DNA of 64,000 bases from contig LQPB01000029.1 of NCBI GenBank assembly GCA_002102225.1, forward strand, positions 1-64,000. Reading direction: 5' to 3'. The notes beneath the pieces are model-generated. The model had not been told where the DNA came from, ran no database searches, and was given only the letters and a program-made list of their open reading frames with translations. Shown piece by piece: positions 1 to 8,073 of this stretch; within the stretch, counting starts at the first letter, position 1, and each line of letters opens with the position of its first letter. The position numbers and the translations under genes are program-made. The stretch comes from Mycobacterium interjectum. GTDB taxonomy: Bacteria; Actinomycetota; Actinomycetes; Mycobacteriales; Mycobacteriaceae.

Positions 1-575
1 CCCCCCCCGCCACCACCGGTGGGCGACGAGCCGACTATCACGTTGCCGCCCGCCCCGCCGGCGCCGCCGGCGCCGAACAGCCCCGCGGCCCCGCCCGCGC
101 CGCCGTTTTGGCCCGCCGCGCCCGATCCGCCGGCCCCGCCGTCGCCGATCAGCCACCCGCCGGCGCCGCCGGGCGCACCCGTCCCCGGCGCCCCGTTGGC
201 GCCGTTGCCGATCAACGGCCGCCCGGTCCAGTGCACGAAGGGCGCGTTGATCTGGTTGAGGACGTCCTGAGCCGTCGGAGCGGCGGCTGCGGCGGCGGCG
301 GTCTCGGTGCTGAGATATGTCGCCGCGCCGCCGTTCAACAGGCTGACAAACTCGGAGTGAAAGGCCGCCGCCCGGGCGCCGAGCGCCTGGAAATCCAGGG
401 CGTGCGCGTTGAAAAGCAAGGCAATGGCGCTGGATACCTCGTCAGCGGCTGCCGCGGTAATCCCGGTCGTGGACCCGGCCGCCGCGGACTGCGCCGCAGT
501 CAGCGCCGAGCCGATATTCGCGAGATCTCCGGCCGCCGCGGTCACAAACTCCGGCGCCACAACGACGAATGACAT
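1..575 (-). CDS. PE_PGRS family protein, C-terminus beyond window edge
   Basis: The reverse strand starts [20 protein letters not shown], the typical opening of a mycobacterial PE domain. The PE domain covers about residues 1-95. A linker with the PGRS-type [11 protein letters not shown] signature follows, then Gly/Ala-rich GGAGG repeats running off the left edge (about 191 residues visible). A TAAGGGG Shine-Dalgarno sequence lies 7 nt before the ATG, which fixes the start. PE domains direct export by type VII secretion, and PE_PGRS proteins are cell-surface or secreted; the function of this one is unknown. PE_PGRS genes argue for a slow grower. The length of the repeat domain cannot be judged here. 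Confidence 0.93.
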   Translation of the reverse strand, partial: MSFVVVAPEFVTAAAGDLANIGSALTAAQSAAAGSTTGITAAAADEVSSAIALLFNAHALDFQALGARAAAFHSEFVSLLNGGAATYLSTETAAAAAAAPTAQDVLNQINAPFVHWTGRPLIGNGANGAPGTGAPGGAGGWLIGDGGAGGSGAAGQNGGAGGAAGLFGAGGAGGAGGNVIVGSSPTGGGGG

Positions 576-646
576 GCCCGTGCCCCTTAGTGTCGATCGG
601 CCCGATTCGAGCGCCAAATCCGAGAGAGGCTCAGGCGCAAGCGCAT

Positions 647-664
647 ATTAACGGATGCGTTAAT
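647..664. promoter_or_regulatory. Perfect 18-bp palindrome upstream of PE_PGRS
   Basis: ATTAACG-GATG-CGTTAAT has perfect 7-bp arms and a 4-nt centre. It lies 72 bp upstream of the PE_PGRS start and beyond the stop of the MetE-like gene. The AT-rich arms and the absence of a T-tract favour an operator over a terminator. The regulator is unknown. Confidence 0.4.
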
Positions 665-754
665 TAAGAGGGCGGTTTCGCCGAGAATTTCGCCAGAATT
701 TAGGCCGCCTGTCTAATTTAGCGTCGCAAACTCGACTCGGCGAATTGAACAAAG

Positions 755-1768
755 CTAGATCGCGTCCGGGTCCTCCGCGAACGCCTCGGCGGCCTTGCGG
801 GCGAGCCCGATCGCGGCGCGGGCCCAGTCCGGCGTCGCGCCGGCCAGCCCGCACGCCGGCGTGACGCCGATGCGATCGCGCAGCGCGGAACGCCCGAAGG
901 GCAGCCGGTCGGTCACCGCGACTACCGCCGCGGCCACCTCTTCGGCCGACGGCCTGCGCTGCGGGGCGCTGGTCTCGACGACGCCGAGCATGAGGGTGCG
1001 GCCCGATTCGACGAACGCGGCGATGCCGTCCAGATCCGGTCCGCGCAACGTGCCCGCGTCGACCGATACAGCGCCAATGCTACTGCGCCGCAACAGATCC
1101 CACGGCAACCCGGGGGCGCAACTGTGCAGCAGCACCTCGGCGCCCACGCCCGCGACGCAGGTTTCCAGCAGCGCGGCGGCGACCGCCTCGTCGAGCGCGC
1201 CGACCGGACTCAGCGCCGTCACCCCGGCCAGCTGCCCGCCCAGCGCCGCCGGCAGCGACGGCTCGTCGATCTGCACGACCACCGACGTGTCCAGTCGCCG
1301 GGCCAGCGACGCGCGATGCGTGGCGACGCCCTCGGCCAGCGACGCCGCCAGGTCGCGCACGGCGCCCGAATCGGTGATGGCCCGGTGGCCGTTGGCCAGC
1401 TCGAGCCCGGCGGCCAGCGTGATCGGGCCGGGGGCCTGCACCTTGACGACGCGCCCGGCGCCGCGCAGCCCCGCCGCCTCCCAGGCCTCCTCCAGCGCGT
1501 CCATGTCCTCGTCGAGGAGGCTGACCGCGCGGCGCGTCACCGCGCCGGGCCGGGCGGCGATGCGGTAGCCGCGCGGCACCGTGTCGATGGCCACGTCGAT
1601 CAGCAGCGCGCCGGCCCGCCCCAGCAGGTCGGCGCCCACTCCCCTGGCGGGCAGCTCGACGATGTGGGCCAGCGCGCCCGCCAACTCGCCGACAACCACC
1701 TCGGCGGCCGGACGGGCGGCGCTGCCGGGCCAGGAGCCGACACCGCTGGCCGTCGCGAAACCACTCAC
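755..1768 (-). CDS. MetE-like (cobalamin-independent methionine synthase fold) protein, Rv3015c-type
   Basis: This 337-residue protein resembles the C-terminal catalytic barrel of MetE/UROD-type enzymes. Likely zinc-ligand positions are present: HSC at residues 215-217, a Glu near 265 and Cys306 in VTPACGLAG. The N-terminus begins SGFATASGVGSWPG, where GSWPG is conserved in the family. I chose the GTG at 1768 because the product then has the length I recall for M. tuberculosis Rv3015c; an ATG at 1798 would add ten residues. It lacks the N-terminal half of true MetE, so methionine synthesis should not be assumed. The next gene, lpqA, is divergent 44 bp away. Confidence 0.85.
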   Translation of the reverse strand: MSGFATASGVGSWPGSAARPAAEVVVGELAGALAHIVELPARGVGADLLGRAGALLIDVAIDTVPRGYRIAARPGAVTRRAVSLLDEDMDALEEAWEAAGLRGAGRVVKVQAPGPITLAAGLELANGHRAITDSGAVRDLAASLAEGVATHRASLARRLDTSVVVQIDEPSLPAALGGQLAGVTALSPVGALDEAVAAALLETCVAGVGAEVLLHSCAPGLPWDLLRRSSIGAVSVDAGTLRGPDLDGIAAFVESGRTLMLGVVETSAPQRRPSAEEVAAAVVAVTDRLPFGRSALRDRIGVTPACGLAGATPDWARAAIGLARKAAEAFAEDPDAI

Positions 1769-1812
1769 CGGCCAACCGTATTCGACGTCGAATCGCACGC
1801 CGGTCGCCAGGG

Positions 1813-2496
1813 GTGTTCGGGGCGGGTAGGTTCAAGCCGAGAAGGGTGCGAAGGGTGTGGCGCGGAGCAAGACTCACGGGGCGGCTGCTGTTGTGCGGCG
1901 CGGTGCTGCTGACGGCATGCACCCGGATGGTGGGCGGCACCGCCCTGCCGGGATTCGGGCCGGCCGCCAAGGGCGTGCACGGCGTCAACGTCGACACGAT
2001 CCTTTTGGACCAGCCGCGGATGCGCGCGATCACCGGCGCCGGTGAGCACCTGACGATCATTCCCTCGATGGACGGCAGCCGGCCGGTGGACATCGACGCG
2101 CTGGCCGACACCACACCCGCCGAATGCCGATTCCTGTATGCCGAGACGGCGACGTTCGGGCCCGACATCGAAGAGTTCCACAAGACCACGTTCCAGGACC
2201 CGCCCGATGGCGCGCTGATCTCCGAGGGCGCCGCGGCCTACCCGGACGCCGACACCGCGCGGCGCGCCTTCGGCGCCCTAGTGGGCGCCGTCGGGAACTG
2301 CGCGGGCGGCTCGTCGGGCCAGCTGCTGGTCGGCGACTGGACCGCCAACGCCAACACGCTGCACCTGGCGCCCGGTGGGTGCGGGCGCGACTACCGGGTG
2401 CTGTCGGTGGCCATGGTGGAGGTCACGTTCTGCGGCTTTGCGCAGTCGGTGTCCGACATCGTGATGACCAACATCGCCGCCAACGTCCCGGGCTAG
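1813..2496 (+). CDS. lpqA: Lipoprotein LpqA, PknH-sensor-like extracellular domain
   Basis: The 227-residue protein has an Arg-rich N-terminus, a hydrophobic stretch (about residues 23-35) and a lipobox LTAC with Cys36 as the lipidated residue. It should therefore be anchored on the outer face of the membrane. The remaining ~190 residues resemble the extracellular sensor domain of mycobacterial PknH-type kinases, with several Cys residues (for example in PAECRF and AVGNCAG) that could form disulfides. Position next to the Rv3015c-type gene and length match LpqA (Rv3016). The ligand is unknown. Confidence 0.82.
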   Translation: MFGAGRFKPRRVRRVWRGARLTGRLLLCGAVLLTACTRMVGGTALPGFGPAAKGVHGVNVDTILLDQPRMRAITGAGEHLTIIPSMDGSRPVDIDALADTTPAECRFLYAETATFGPDIEEFHKTTFQDPPDGALISEGAAAYPDADTARRAFGALVGAVGNCAGGSSGQLLVGDWTANANTLHLAPGGCGRDYRVLSVAMVEVTFCGFAQSVSDIVMTNIAANVPG

Positions 2497-2565
2497 TGGC
2501 GATCGCGAGCGCGGCGCAGCCGGGCGCTGCGGGTCGCCACCATCGGGCTAGTGGCGATCGCGAGC
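2489..2565 (+). repeat. 22-bp direct repeat pair after lpqA
   Basis: The 22-bp sequence from CGGGCTAGTGG to ATCGCGAGC occurs at 2489-2510, overlapping the lpqA stop codon, and identically at 2544-2565. The start-to-start distance is 55 bp. It looks like a short tandem duplication of the end of lpqA in the convergent intergenic region. Confidence 0.8.
2532..2559. terminator. Candidate hairpin terminator between lpqA and the convergent DUF4190 gene
   Basis: GGTCGCCAC (2532-2540) pairs with GTGGCGATC (2551-2559) through 9 bp including one G-T pair, with a 10-nt loop. It lies between two convergent genes. There is no T-tract, so it would be a mycobacterial tail-less terminator at best. Confidence 0.35.
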
Positions 2566-2569
2566 TAGC

Positions 2570-2854
2570 TCACCAGTGCGCGGTCGTGAACAGCTCGAAA
2601 TTCGCCTGACCGCAGTGGATCCACATCACGACGTGCAAGGCCGTGAAGGCCAGGGAGACCGCCAGGGCGGCGATCGCCAGCGCGAAACCGTTCTGCTCGC
2701 GGTCCCTGGCCTGACGCAACGCGACCACGGCGAGGATGCCGCTGAAGATCGGGCTGCCGTACATGCCCATGAGGCTCAACACGAACGCCGCGATGGCAAG
2801 GGCGTTGGTCTGGACGGTCGGCACCTCCCGTGCCGCGATCTGCTGTGTGCTCAT
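2570..2854 (-). CDS. Small DUF4190 membrane protein
   Basis: The 94-residue protein has a short polar N-terminus and two hydrophobic segments (about residues 18-47 and 56-80). The intervening loop VALRQARDREQNGFALA matches the DUF4190 pattern (second helix introduced by NGFALAIAA). It should be an integral membrane protein of unknown function. A strong SD (AGGAAAGGA) precedes the ATG, but it lies inside a perfect hairpin at 2866-2889, which suggests translational control or termination upstream. In M. tuberculosis, as I recall, the interval between lpqA and mnmA instead holds PPE/esx genes and IS1081. Confidence 0.75.
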   Translation of the reverse strand: MSTQQIAAREVPTVQTNALAIAAFVLSLMGMYGSPIFSGILAVVALRQARDREQNGFALAIAALAVSLAFTALHVVMWIHCGQANFELFTTAHW

Positions 2855-2865
2855 GTCTGCCGATT

Positions 2866-2889
2866 CCTTTCCTGGCCGTCCAGGAAAGG
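2866..2889 (-). promoter_or_regulatory. RBS-containing hairpin before the DUF4190 gene (or mnmA terminator)
   Basis: On the reverse strand CCTTTCCTGG-ACGG-CCAGGAAAGG forms a perfect 10-bp stem with a 4-nt loop. The 3' arm contains the Shine-Dalgarno sequence of the DUF4190 gene, whose ATG is 11 nt further on. It lies 51 bp past the mnmA stop codon, so it could also end iscS-mnmA transcription, although no T-tract follows. Confidence 0.55.
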
Positions 2890-2940
2890 TTCGGAGGCGG
2901 CGCTTGGCGCATCCTCCAGGAATTCTTGGAACCGCGAACG

Positions 2941-4017
2941 TCAGCGCGAGGTGCCGGCGATCGTGGCGCTGCCGAGCACCTCATCGCCGTCGGCGTCCGG
3001 GCGGTACAGCACCAGCGTCTGGCCGCGCGCCACGCCGCGCAGCGGGACCCGCAGCCGCACGACGAGTTCGTCGTCCACCAACTCGGCGACGGCCGCGGCC
3101 GTTTCGCCGTGCGCCCGCACCTGCACCGCGCACTCGACGGGCCCCCGGGGCGCGGCCCCCGAGGTGAAGACCGGGGACCGCCCGACCAGCGCGCGGATTT
3201 CCAGGTCGGCGGCCTCGCCCACCTGAACCGTCCCCGTCTCGGCGTCGATGGACGTCACGTACCGCGGGCGCCCATCGGGTCCCGGCCCGGCGATGCCCAG
3301 GCCCTTGCGCTGCCCGATGGTGAAACCGTGCACCCCGTCGTGGGTGGCCAGCACGGCGCCGTCGGCCGTGACGACGGACCCCCGGCGCACCCCGATCCGC
3401 TCGCCCAGAAACGCCCGGGTGTTCCCGGACGGGATGAAGCAGATGTCGTGGCTGTCTGGCTTGTCGGCGACGGCCAGTCCGCGACGGGCCGCCTCGGCCC
3501 GGATGCGGGGCTTCGCCGTATCGCCGATCGGAAACGCCGCGTGCCGCAACTGCTCGGCGGTCAACACGGCCAGCACGTACGACTGGTCTTTGTCCTGATC
3601 GACCGCGCGGCGCAGCCGCCCGTCGGACAGCCGCGCATAGTGGCCCGTCGCCACCGCATCGAAGCCCAGCGCAAGGGCTTTGGCCGACAGCGCCGAGAAT
3701 TTGATCAGCTGGTTGCACCGCACGCAGGGGTTGGGCGTTTCCCCGCGGGCGTACGACTCGACGAAATCGTCGATCACGTCCGCCTTGAACCTCTCCGCGA
3801 AATCCCAGACGTAGAAGGGGATTCCGAGGATGTCTGCGACGCGACGCGCGTCGGAGGCGTCCTCCTTCGAGCAGCAGCCACGCGAGCCGGTGCGCAACGT
3901 GCCCGGCGCCGAGGACAGCGCCAGGTGCACGCCGACCACGTCGTGCCCGGCGTCGACCATGCGAGCGGCGGCGACCGACGAGTCGACGCCACCACTCATC
4001 GCGGCGAGGACCTTCAC
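2941..4017 (-). CDS. mnmA: tRNA-specific 2-thiouridylase MnmA
   Basis: MnmA (TrmU) activates U34 of Lys, Glu and Gln tRNAs with ATP and inserts sulfur to give s2U. This 358-residue protein has the PP-loop SGGVDSS (residues 8-14). The nucleophilic Cys is at 101 in [10 protein letters not shown], and the persulfide-carrying Cys at 193 in [11 protein letters not shown]. The central GHYAR and C-terminal barrel motifs are intact. The start is a GTG that directly abuts the TAA of iscS (TAAGTG), so translation is almost certainly coupled to the cysteine desulfurase that supplies the sulfur. Confidence 0.95.
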   Translation of the reverse strand: MKVLAAMSGGVDSSVAAARMVDAGHDVVGVHLALSSAPGTLRTGSRGCCSKEDASDARRVADILGIPFYVWDFAERFKADVIDDFVESYARGETPNPCVRCNQLIKFSALSAKALALGFDAVATGHYARLSDGRLRRAVDQDKDQSYVLAVLTAEQLRHAAFPIGDTAKPRIRAEAARRGLAVADKPDSHDICFIPSGNTRAFLGERIGVRRGSVVTADGAVLATHDGVHGFTIGQRKGLGIAGPGPDGRPRYVTSIDAETGTVQVGEAADLEIRALVGRSPVFTSGAAPRGPVECAVQVRAHGETAAAVAELVDDELVVRLRVPLRGVARGQTLVLYRPDADGDEVLGSATIAGTSR

Positions 4018-5220
4018 TTACGGCGCCCCCGCAGCGGCCAGCGCGGCCCGTCGGGCACGGTCCACGGCAGCGGGCAGCACCCGCAGCACCGCGTCGACGT
4101 CGGCGTCAACGCTGGTGTGCCCCAACGACAGTCGCAACGATCCGCGGGCGCTGGCCGGGTCGGCGCCCATCGCGGTCAGCACGTGCGACGGCTGCGCGAC
4201 ACCAGCCGTGCAGGCCGAACCGGTCGAACACTCAATCCCGTTGGCGTCCAAAAGCATCAACAGCGCGTCGCCCTCGCAGCCGCGGAAGGTGAAGTGCGCG
4301 TTGCCGGGCAGCCGCTGGGGGTACCTCCCGCTTGCGGGGGACGGGCCGCGGGCGCCGTTGAGGCTGACGTCGTCGATGTCGGCCAGCACCCCCTCCACCA
4401 GCCGGTCGCGCAGCGCACGCAGCCGCGCGGCGTTGGATTCGAGCCCGTCCACCGCGATCCGGGCCGCCGCCGCCATGCCGACGGAGCCGGCGACATCGGG
4501 TGTGCCGGAACGGATGTCGCGCTCCTGGCCACCGCCGTGCGACAGCGGCACGCAGGCGACGTCGCGGCGCAGCAGCAGCGCCCCCACGGCGGGCGGACCG
4601 CCGAACTTGTGGGCGGTGACGCTCATCGCCGACAGCCCGCTGGCGGCGAAGTCGACGGGCAACTGCCCCACCGCCTGCACGGCATCGCTGTGCATCGGAA
4701 CCCCGAACTCCGCGGCCACGGCGGCCAGTTCGGCGACCGGCAGCACGGTGCCGACCTCGTTGTTGGCCCACATCACCGACACCAGCGCGACGTCGTCGTG
4801 GCCCTGCAGCGCCTCGCGCAACGCGGCCGCCGACACCGAGCCGTCGGCGGCGGTGGGCAGCCAGGTCACCTCGGCGCCCTCGTGCTCGACGAGCCAGTTC
4901 ACCGAGTCCAGCACGGCGTGGTGCTCGACCTCACTGGTGACGATGCGGCGGCGCTGCGGATCGGCGGCGCGCCGGGCCCAGTAGATGCCCTTGACGGCCA
5001 GGTTGTCGCTCTCGGTGCCGCCGGCGGTGAAGATGACCTCGGACGGGCGCGCGCCGAGCTTGGCCGCGATCAGCTCGCGGGATTCCTCGATGCGCCGCCG
5101 CGCCGCCCGGCCGCTGGTGTGCAGCGACGACGCGTTGCCGACCGTGCCGAGCACGGCCGTCATCGCCTCGATGGCGGCGGGGTGCATCGGGGTGGTGGCG
5201 GCGTGATCGAGGTAGACCAT
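4018..5220 (-). CDS. iscS: Cysteine desulfurase IscS/NifS family
   Basis: This PLP enzyme converts cysteine to alanine and passes persulfide sulfur to MnmA and Fe-S assembly. The start ATG at 5220 gives [14 protein letters not shown], the usual class-V beginning; a GTG 12 nt upstream is an unlikely alternative. PLP-binding Lys is at 205 in TAHKFGG, and the catalytic Cys at 337 in [11 protein letters not shown]. About residues 290-303 ([13 protein letters not shown]) form a loop longer than I recall in the M. tuberculosis orthologue. It is encoded by a palindromic GC-rich element at 4315-4348. The gene is the first of a coupled iscS-mnmA pair. Confidence 0.95.
   Translation of the reverse strand: MVYLDHAATTPMHPAAIEAMTAVLGTVGNASSLHTSGRAARRRIEESRELIAAKLGARPSEVIFTAGGTESDNLAVKGIYWARRAADPQRRRIVTSEVEHHAVLDSVNWLVEHEGAEVTWLPTAADGSVSAAALREALQGHDDVALVSVMWANNEVGTVLPVAELAAVAAEFGVPMHSDAVQAVGQLPVDFAASGLSAMSVTAHKFGGPPAVGALLLRRDVACVPLSHGGGQERDIRSGTPDVAGSVGMAAAARIAVDGLESNAARLRALRDRLVEGVLADIDDVSLNGARGPSPASGRYPQRLPGNAHFTFRGCEGDALLMLLDANGIECSTGSACTAGVAQPSHVLTAMGADPASARGSLRLSLGHTSVDADVDAVLRVLPAAVDRARRAALAAAGAP
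4315..4348. repeat. Palindromic GC-rich element in frame within iscS
   Basis: The stretch contains CCCGC-TT-GCGGG (4327-4338) flanked by GGGGGTACCT and GGACGGGCC. Strings of this kind recur in mycobacterial intergenic regions (from memory). Here it is translated and adds several residues to a surface-type loop of IscS without breaking the frame. Confidence 0.4.
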
Positions 5221-5253
5221 GACGCGCCCCACGATACCTGCAGGTCTGGTCGG

Positions 5254-6081
5254 TTAACCCACCAGCACGTGGCGGCGACCACGGCGCTGCGGGGCCCCCA
5301 TGCCCACCGCCGACTGGCAACGGCGGGCCAGCGCCCGCCGATCGGTGCCCGGCAGCTGCAGAGATTCCACGTGAACATGCGCCCACGTGCGGCGCACGGC
5401 CAGCAACCGGCACATCGACCGCCACAGGGTGTCCTCACCGACGAAGGCCGGGGCGGTCGACACGCAGCCGTCGGCGTGATGGTAGGTCAGCCGGAGGGGC
5501 TGCACGGGACGACCCGCGTCGATCGCGGCCTGGAACATCGCCGGGTAGAACGACCCGCAGGCCAGCCCGCACCACGTGGTGCCCTCCGGGAATGCCACCA
5601 CGGTCTGACCGGCGCGCAGCCGGCGGGCGACGGTCTCCACCACCCCGGGCAGCCGCCGCAAGTTGGCGCGTTCGATCGGAATGATCTGGAGCAGGCGCAC
5701 GGCGAGGTCGCCGAACAGGTCGGCCCGGGCCACGAACGACCCGGGCAGCACCGACCCGATGGCGAACACGTCCAGCCAGGACATGTGCGGGCTGACCACC
5801 AGGACCCCGCGCAGGTTGCGGATCGGGCTCCCCGACACGCTGATGCGGACACTGAAGCAGCGCAACACAATCCGGCAGTAGAACCGCTGCACCCGCGCCT
5901 GGCCCGGCAGGGGCACCAGCGCCAGGGGCACCACCGGCGCCAGCAGCAGCACCAACGTGACGCGAAGCGCCACCCGCAGCACCACCCGCCATCTGGGCGA
6001 GGCGGGCCCGACGCGCACGCAGCCGCCGTCGCACGTCGCGCGTGGCAGCCAGGAGTGGTCGGCGACCCCCGAGGCGCTCAT
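5254..6081 (-). CDS. PlsC-type acyltransferase, Rv3026c-like
   Basis: The 275-residue protein has one hydrophobic N-terminal segment (about residues 33-55) followed by an LPLAT/PlsC domain. The catalytic HX4D motif is SPHMSWLD. The second block, FPEGTTWCG, is the PlsC FPEGT motif. It should transfer a fatty acyl group to a lysophospholipid-type acceptor at the membrane. The ATG overlaps the stop of the preceding GNAT gene (ATGA). The pair resembles OlsA/OlsB of ornithine-lipid synthesis in arrangement, but the substrate is not known. Confidence 0.85.
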   Translation of the reverse strand: MSASGVADHSWLPRATCDGGCVRVGPASPRWRVVLRVALRVTLVLLLAPVVPLALVPLPGQARVQRFYCRIVLRCFSVRISVSGSPIRNLRGVLVVSPHMSWLDVFAIGSVLPGSFVARADLFGDLAVRLLQIIPIERANLRRLPGVVETVARRLRAGQTVVAFPEGTTWCGLACGSFYPAMFQAAIDAGRPVQPLRLTYHHADGCVSTAPAFVGEDTLWRSMCRLLAVRRTWAHVHVESLQLPGTDRRALARRCQSAVGMGAPQRRGRRHVLVG

Positions 6082-6935
6082 CGGGCACCGCCCACCATCG
6101 CCACAGTTTCCGTGGCCGCCGAGACCGACCGCAGGCGCTTGAGATATCGCGTATCGGCGCGTCGTTTGTCCAGTAGCACGCAGAAGTCGCCGACCCCGAA
6201 GTCCGGGTCGTGCGCGGGCTGGCCGCAGACCTGGGCGCCCAGCCGCAGGTAGCCGCGCAGCAGCGGCGGCACCGCCGGCCGCGGCGGCGCCGGGATGTCG
6301 TCGAGGCACCGCCCGCCGACGCGGACCGGCCGGTACGGGCGCACCCGGTACGGCGGCGGTGCGGCGTGCCGCTCGAGGATGAAGTCGCGGACGCCGCGCA
6401 GCTGGCTGCCCGGCGCGTCACCGTCCGATGCGTCGCCGATGGGCACCGACACGCAGCCGGTCACGTAGTCGTAGCCGTAGCGGTCCAGGTAGGCCAGGAT
6501 GCCCGCCCACATCAGCAACACCACGCCGCCGTTGCGGTGGCCGTCCCGGACCACCGCGCGCCCCATCTCCACCAGCGACGGCCGCAGCGAGTCGAAGGCG
6601 CGAACGTCGAATTCCGTTGCGGTGTAAAGCCCGCCGGCGGCGATGGCCCCCGCGGGCGGCAGCATCCGGTAACAACCCACCAACTCGCCGGTGTCGTCGT
6701 CGCGAACCAGCAGGTGATCACAGTGCTCGTCGAACCGGTCGACGTCGATATGCGCCGCGCCGCCGGTCGGCAACGTGAATCCCGGTGTGCTGCTGAACAC
6801 GTCGTACCGGAGCCGCTGCGCCGCCTCGATCATATTGGGGTCGCTGGACAGCAGCAGCGAATAGCGCGGCCCGGCCGGGCCGCTCGCGGCGCCGTTTGGC
6901 TTGTCGCTGGCGATGAGGACAGAAGCGATGCTCAT
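6078..6935 (-). CDS. GNAT-fold N-acyltransferase (OlsB/hemolysin-like), Rv3027c-like
   Basis: This 285-residue protein looks like the Acetyltransf_5 type: RYDVFSS near residue 43, GCYRMLPP near 87, the EMGRAVVRDGHRNGG core and LDRYGYDYVTGCVSVP. That family includes ornithine acyl-ACP N-acyltransferases and autoinducer-synthase-like folds. It is translationally coupled to the PlsC-type gene downstream, which would add a second acyl chain. An N-acylated amino-acid lipid is a reasonable guess, but only inference. No clear SD precedes the ATG. Confidence 0.78.
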   Translation of the reverse strand: MSIASVLIASDKPNGAASGPAGPRYSLLLSSDPNMIEAAQRLRYDVFSSTPGFTLPTGGAAHIDVDRFDEHCDHLLVRDDDTGELVGCYRMLPPAGAIAAGGLYTATEFDVRAFDSLRPSLVEMGRAVVRDGHRNGGVVLLMWAGILAYLDRYGYDYVTGCVSVPIGDASDGDAPGSQLRGVRDFILERHAAPPPYRVRPYRPVRVGGRCLDDIPAPPRPAVPPLLRGYLRLGAQVCGQPAHDPDFGVGDFCVLLDKRRADTRYLKRLRSVSAATETVAMVGGAR

Positions 6936-7016
6936 GGGAACAACGTCGCGTAGTCGTTGTGCTATTCGGCATCGACGCCGTGACGTGTCGGTGCACGTCA
7001 GATGACGAGATATCGC

Positions 7017-7056
7017 AAAAAGATAACGGCCCCGCGGTTAGCCTGCGGGGCCGTTA
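7017..7056 (-). terminator. Intrinsic terminator of the etfB-etfA operon
   Basis: TAACGGCCCCGC (7024-7035) and GCGGGGCCGTTA (7045-7056) form a perfect 12-bp stem with a 9-nt loop. On the reverse strand it is followed by TCTTTTTGCG (T5 at 7017-7021). This is a classical rho-independent terminator 21 bp past the etfA stop, which is rare in mycobacteria. Confidence 0.92.
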
Positions 7057-7076
7057 ACTGCTGATGAACGCGGGTT

Positions 7077-8033
7077 TTAGCCTTTGCGGGCCTTGATCGC
7101 GTCGGTCAGCTGCGGGGCCACCTTGAACAGGTCGCCCACCACGCCGTAGTCGGCGATCTCGAAGATCGGCGCCTCTTCGTCCTTGTTGACCGCGATGATC
7201 GTCTTGGAGGTCTGCATGCCCGCGCGGTGCTGGATCGCCCCGGAGATGCCCAGCGCGATGTAGAGCTGCGGCGACACGGTCTTCCCGGTCTGGCCGACCT
7301 GGAACTGGCCCGGGTAGTAGCCGGAGTCCACCGCGGCGCGCGACGCACCGACCGCCGCGCCCAGCGAGTCGGCCAGCGCCTCGACGACGTTGAAGTTCTC
7401 CGCGCTGCCCACACCGCGGCCACCGGAGACCACGATGCTGGCCTCCGTCAGCTCGGGGCGGTCACCGGCCACGGCCGGCTCGCGCGCGGTGATCTTGGTG
7501 GCGTTCTCGGCGGGCGCCGGAACCTCGACGGTGACCTGCTCACCGGCGCCGGCCTGCGGCTCGGCGTCGATGGCGCCGCCCCGCACGGTGATCACCGGGG
7601 TGTCGCCGTTGACCTGCGACTCGACGGTGAACGCGCCACCGAAGATGGAGTGCACCGCTTTGTTGCCCTCCTGGACACCCACCACGTCGACCAGCAGGCC
7701 GGACCCGATGCGGGCGGCGAGCCGGCCCGCGATCTCCTTGCCGTCAGCGTTGGCGGACAGCAGGATCGCGGCGGGCGAGTTCGACTCGGCCAGCGAGGCC
7801 AGCACGTCGACCACCGGGGTGATCAGGTAGTTCTCAACGTCGTCGGACTCGGCGACGTAGATCTTGGCGGCGCCGGCCTCCTTCAGGCCATCGGCCAGCG
7901 GCGCGGCCGTGCCCGGCGCACCGACGACGACGGCGGCCGGCTCGCCCAGCGCGCGGGCGGCGGTGATCAGCTCGGAGGTGACTTTCTTCAGGGCGCCTTC
8001 GGCGTGCTCAACGAGCACCAAAACTTCAGCCAT
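7077..8033 (-). CDS. etfA: Electron transfer flavoprotein alpha subunit
   Basis: EtfA carries FAD and, with EtfB, accepts electrons from acyl-CoA dehydrogenases and passes them to the membrane ETF dehydrogenase. The 318-residue protein begins [17 protein letters not shown]. It has the C-terminal FAD domain with [28 protein letters not shown] and [10 protein letters not shown], followed by [20 protein letters not shown]. All are diagnostic for the alpha subunit (FixB). It follows etfB by 40 bp and ends at a strong terminator. Confidence 0.97.
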   Translation of the reverse strand: MAEVLVLVEHAEGALKKVTSELITAARALGEPAAVVVGAPGTAAPLADGLKEAGAAKIYVAESDDVENYLITPVVDVLASLAESNSPAAILLSANADGKEIAGRLAARIGSGLLVDVVGVQEGNKAVHSIFGGAFTVESQVNGDTPVITVRGGAIDAEPQAGAGEQVTVEVPAPAENATKITAREPAVAGDRPELTEASIVVSGGRGVGSAENFNVVEALADSLGAAVGASRAAVDSGYYPGQFQVGQTGKTVSPQLYIALGISGAIQHRAGMQTSKTIIAVNKDEEAPIFEIADYGVVGDLFKVAPQLTDAIKARKG

Positions 8034-8073
8034 GGGTTATTCACTCTTCTCGTGTTCGGGAGACGTGGGCTCG

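Noticed and set aside
2830..6252. A 1140-codon open frame on the forward strand
   Set aside because: It is antisense to mnmA, iscS and the PlsC-type gene, has shadow-type Arg/Gly/His-rich composition and no recognisable domain.
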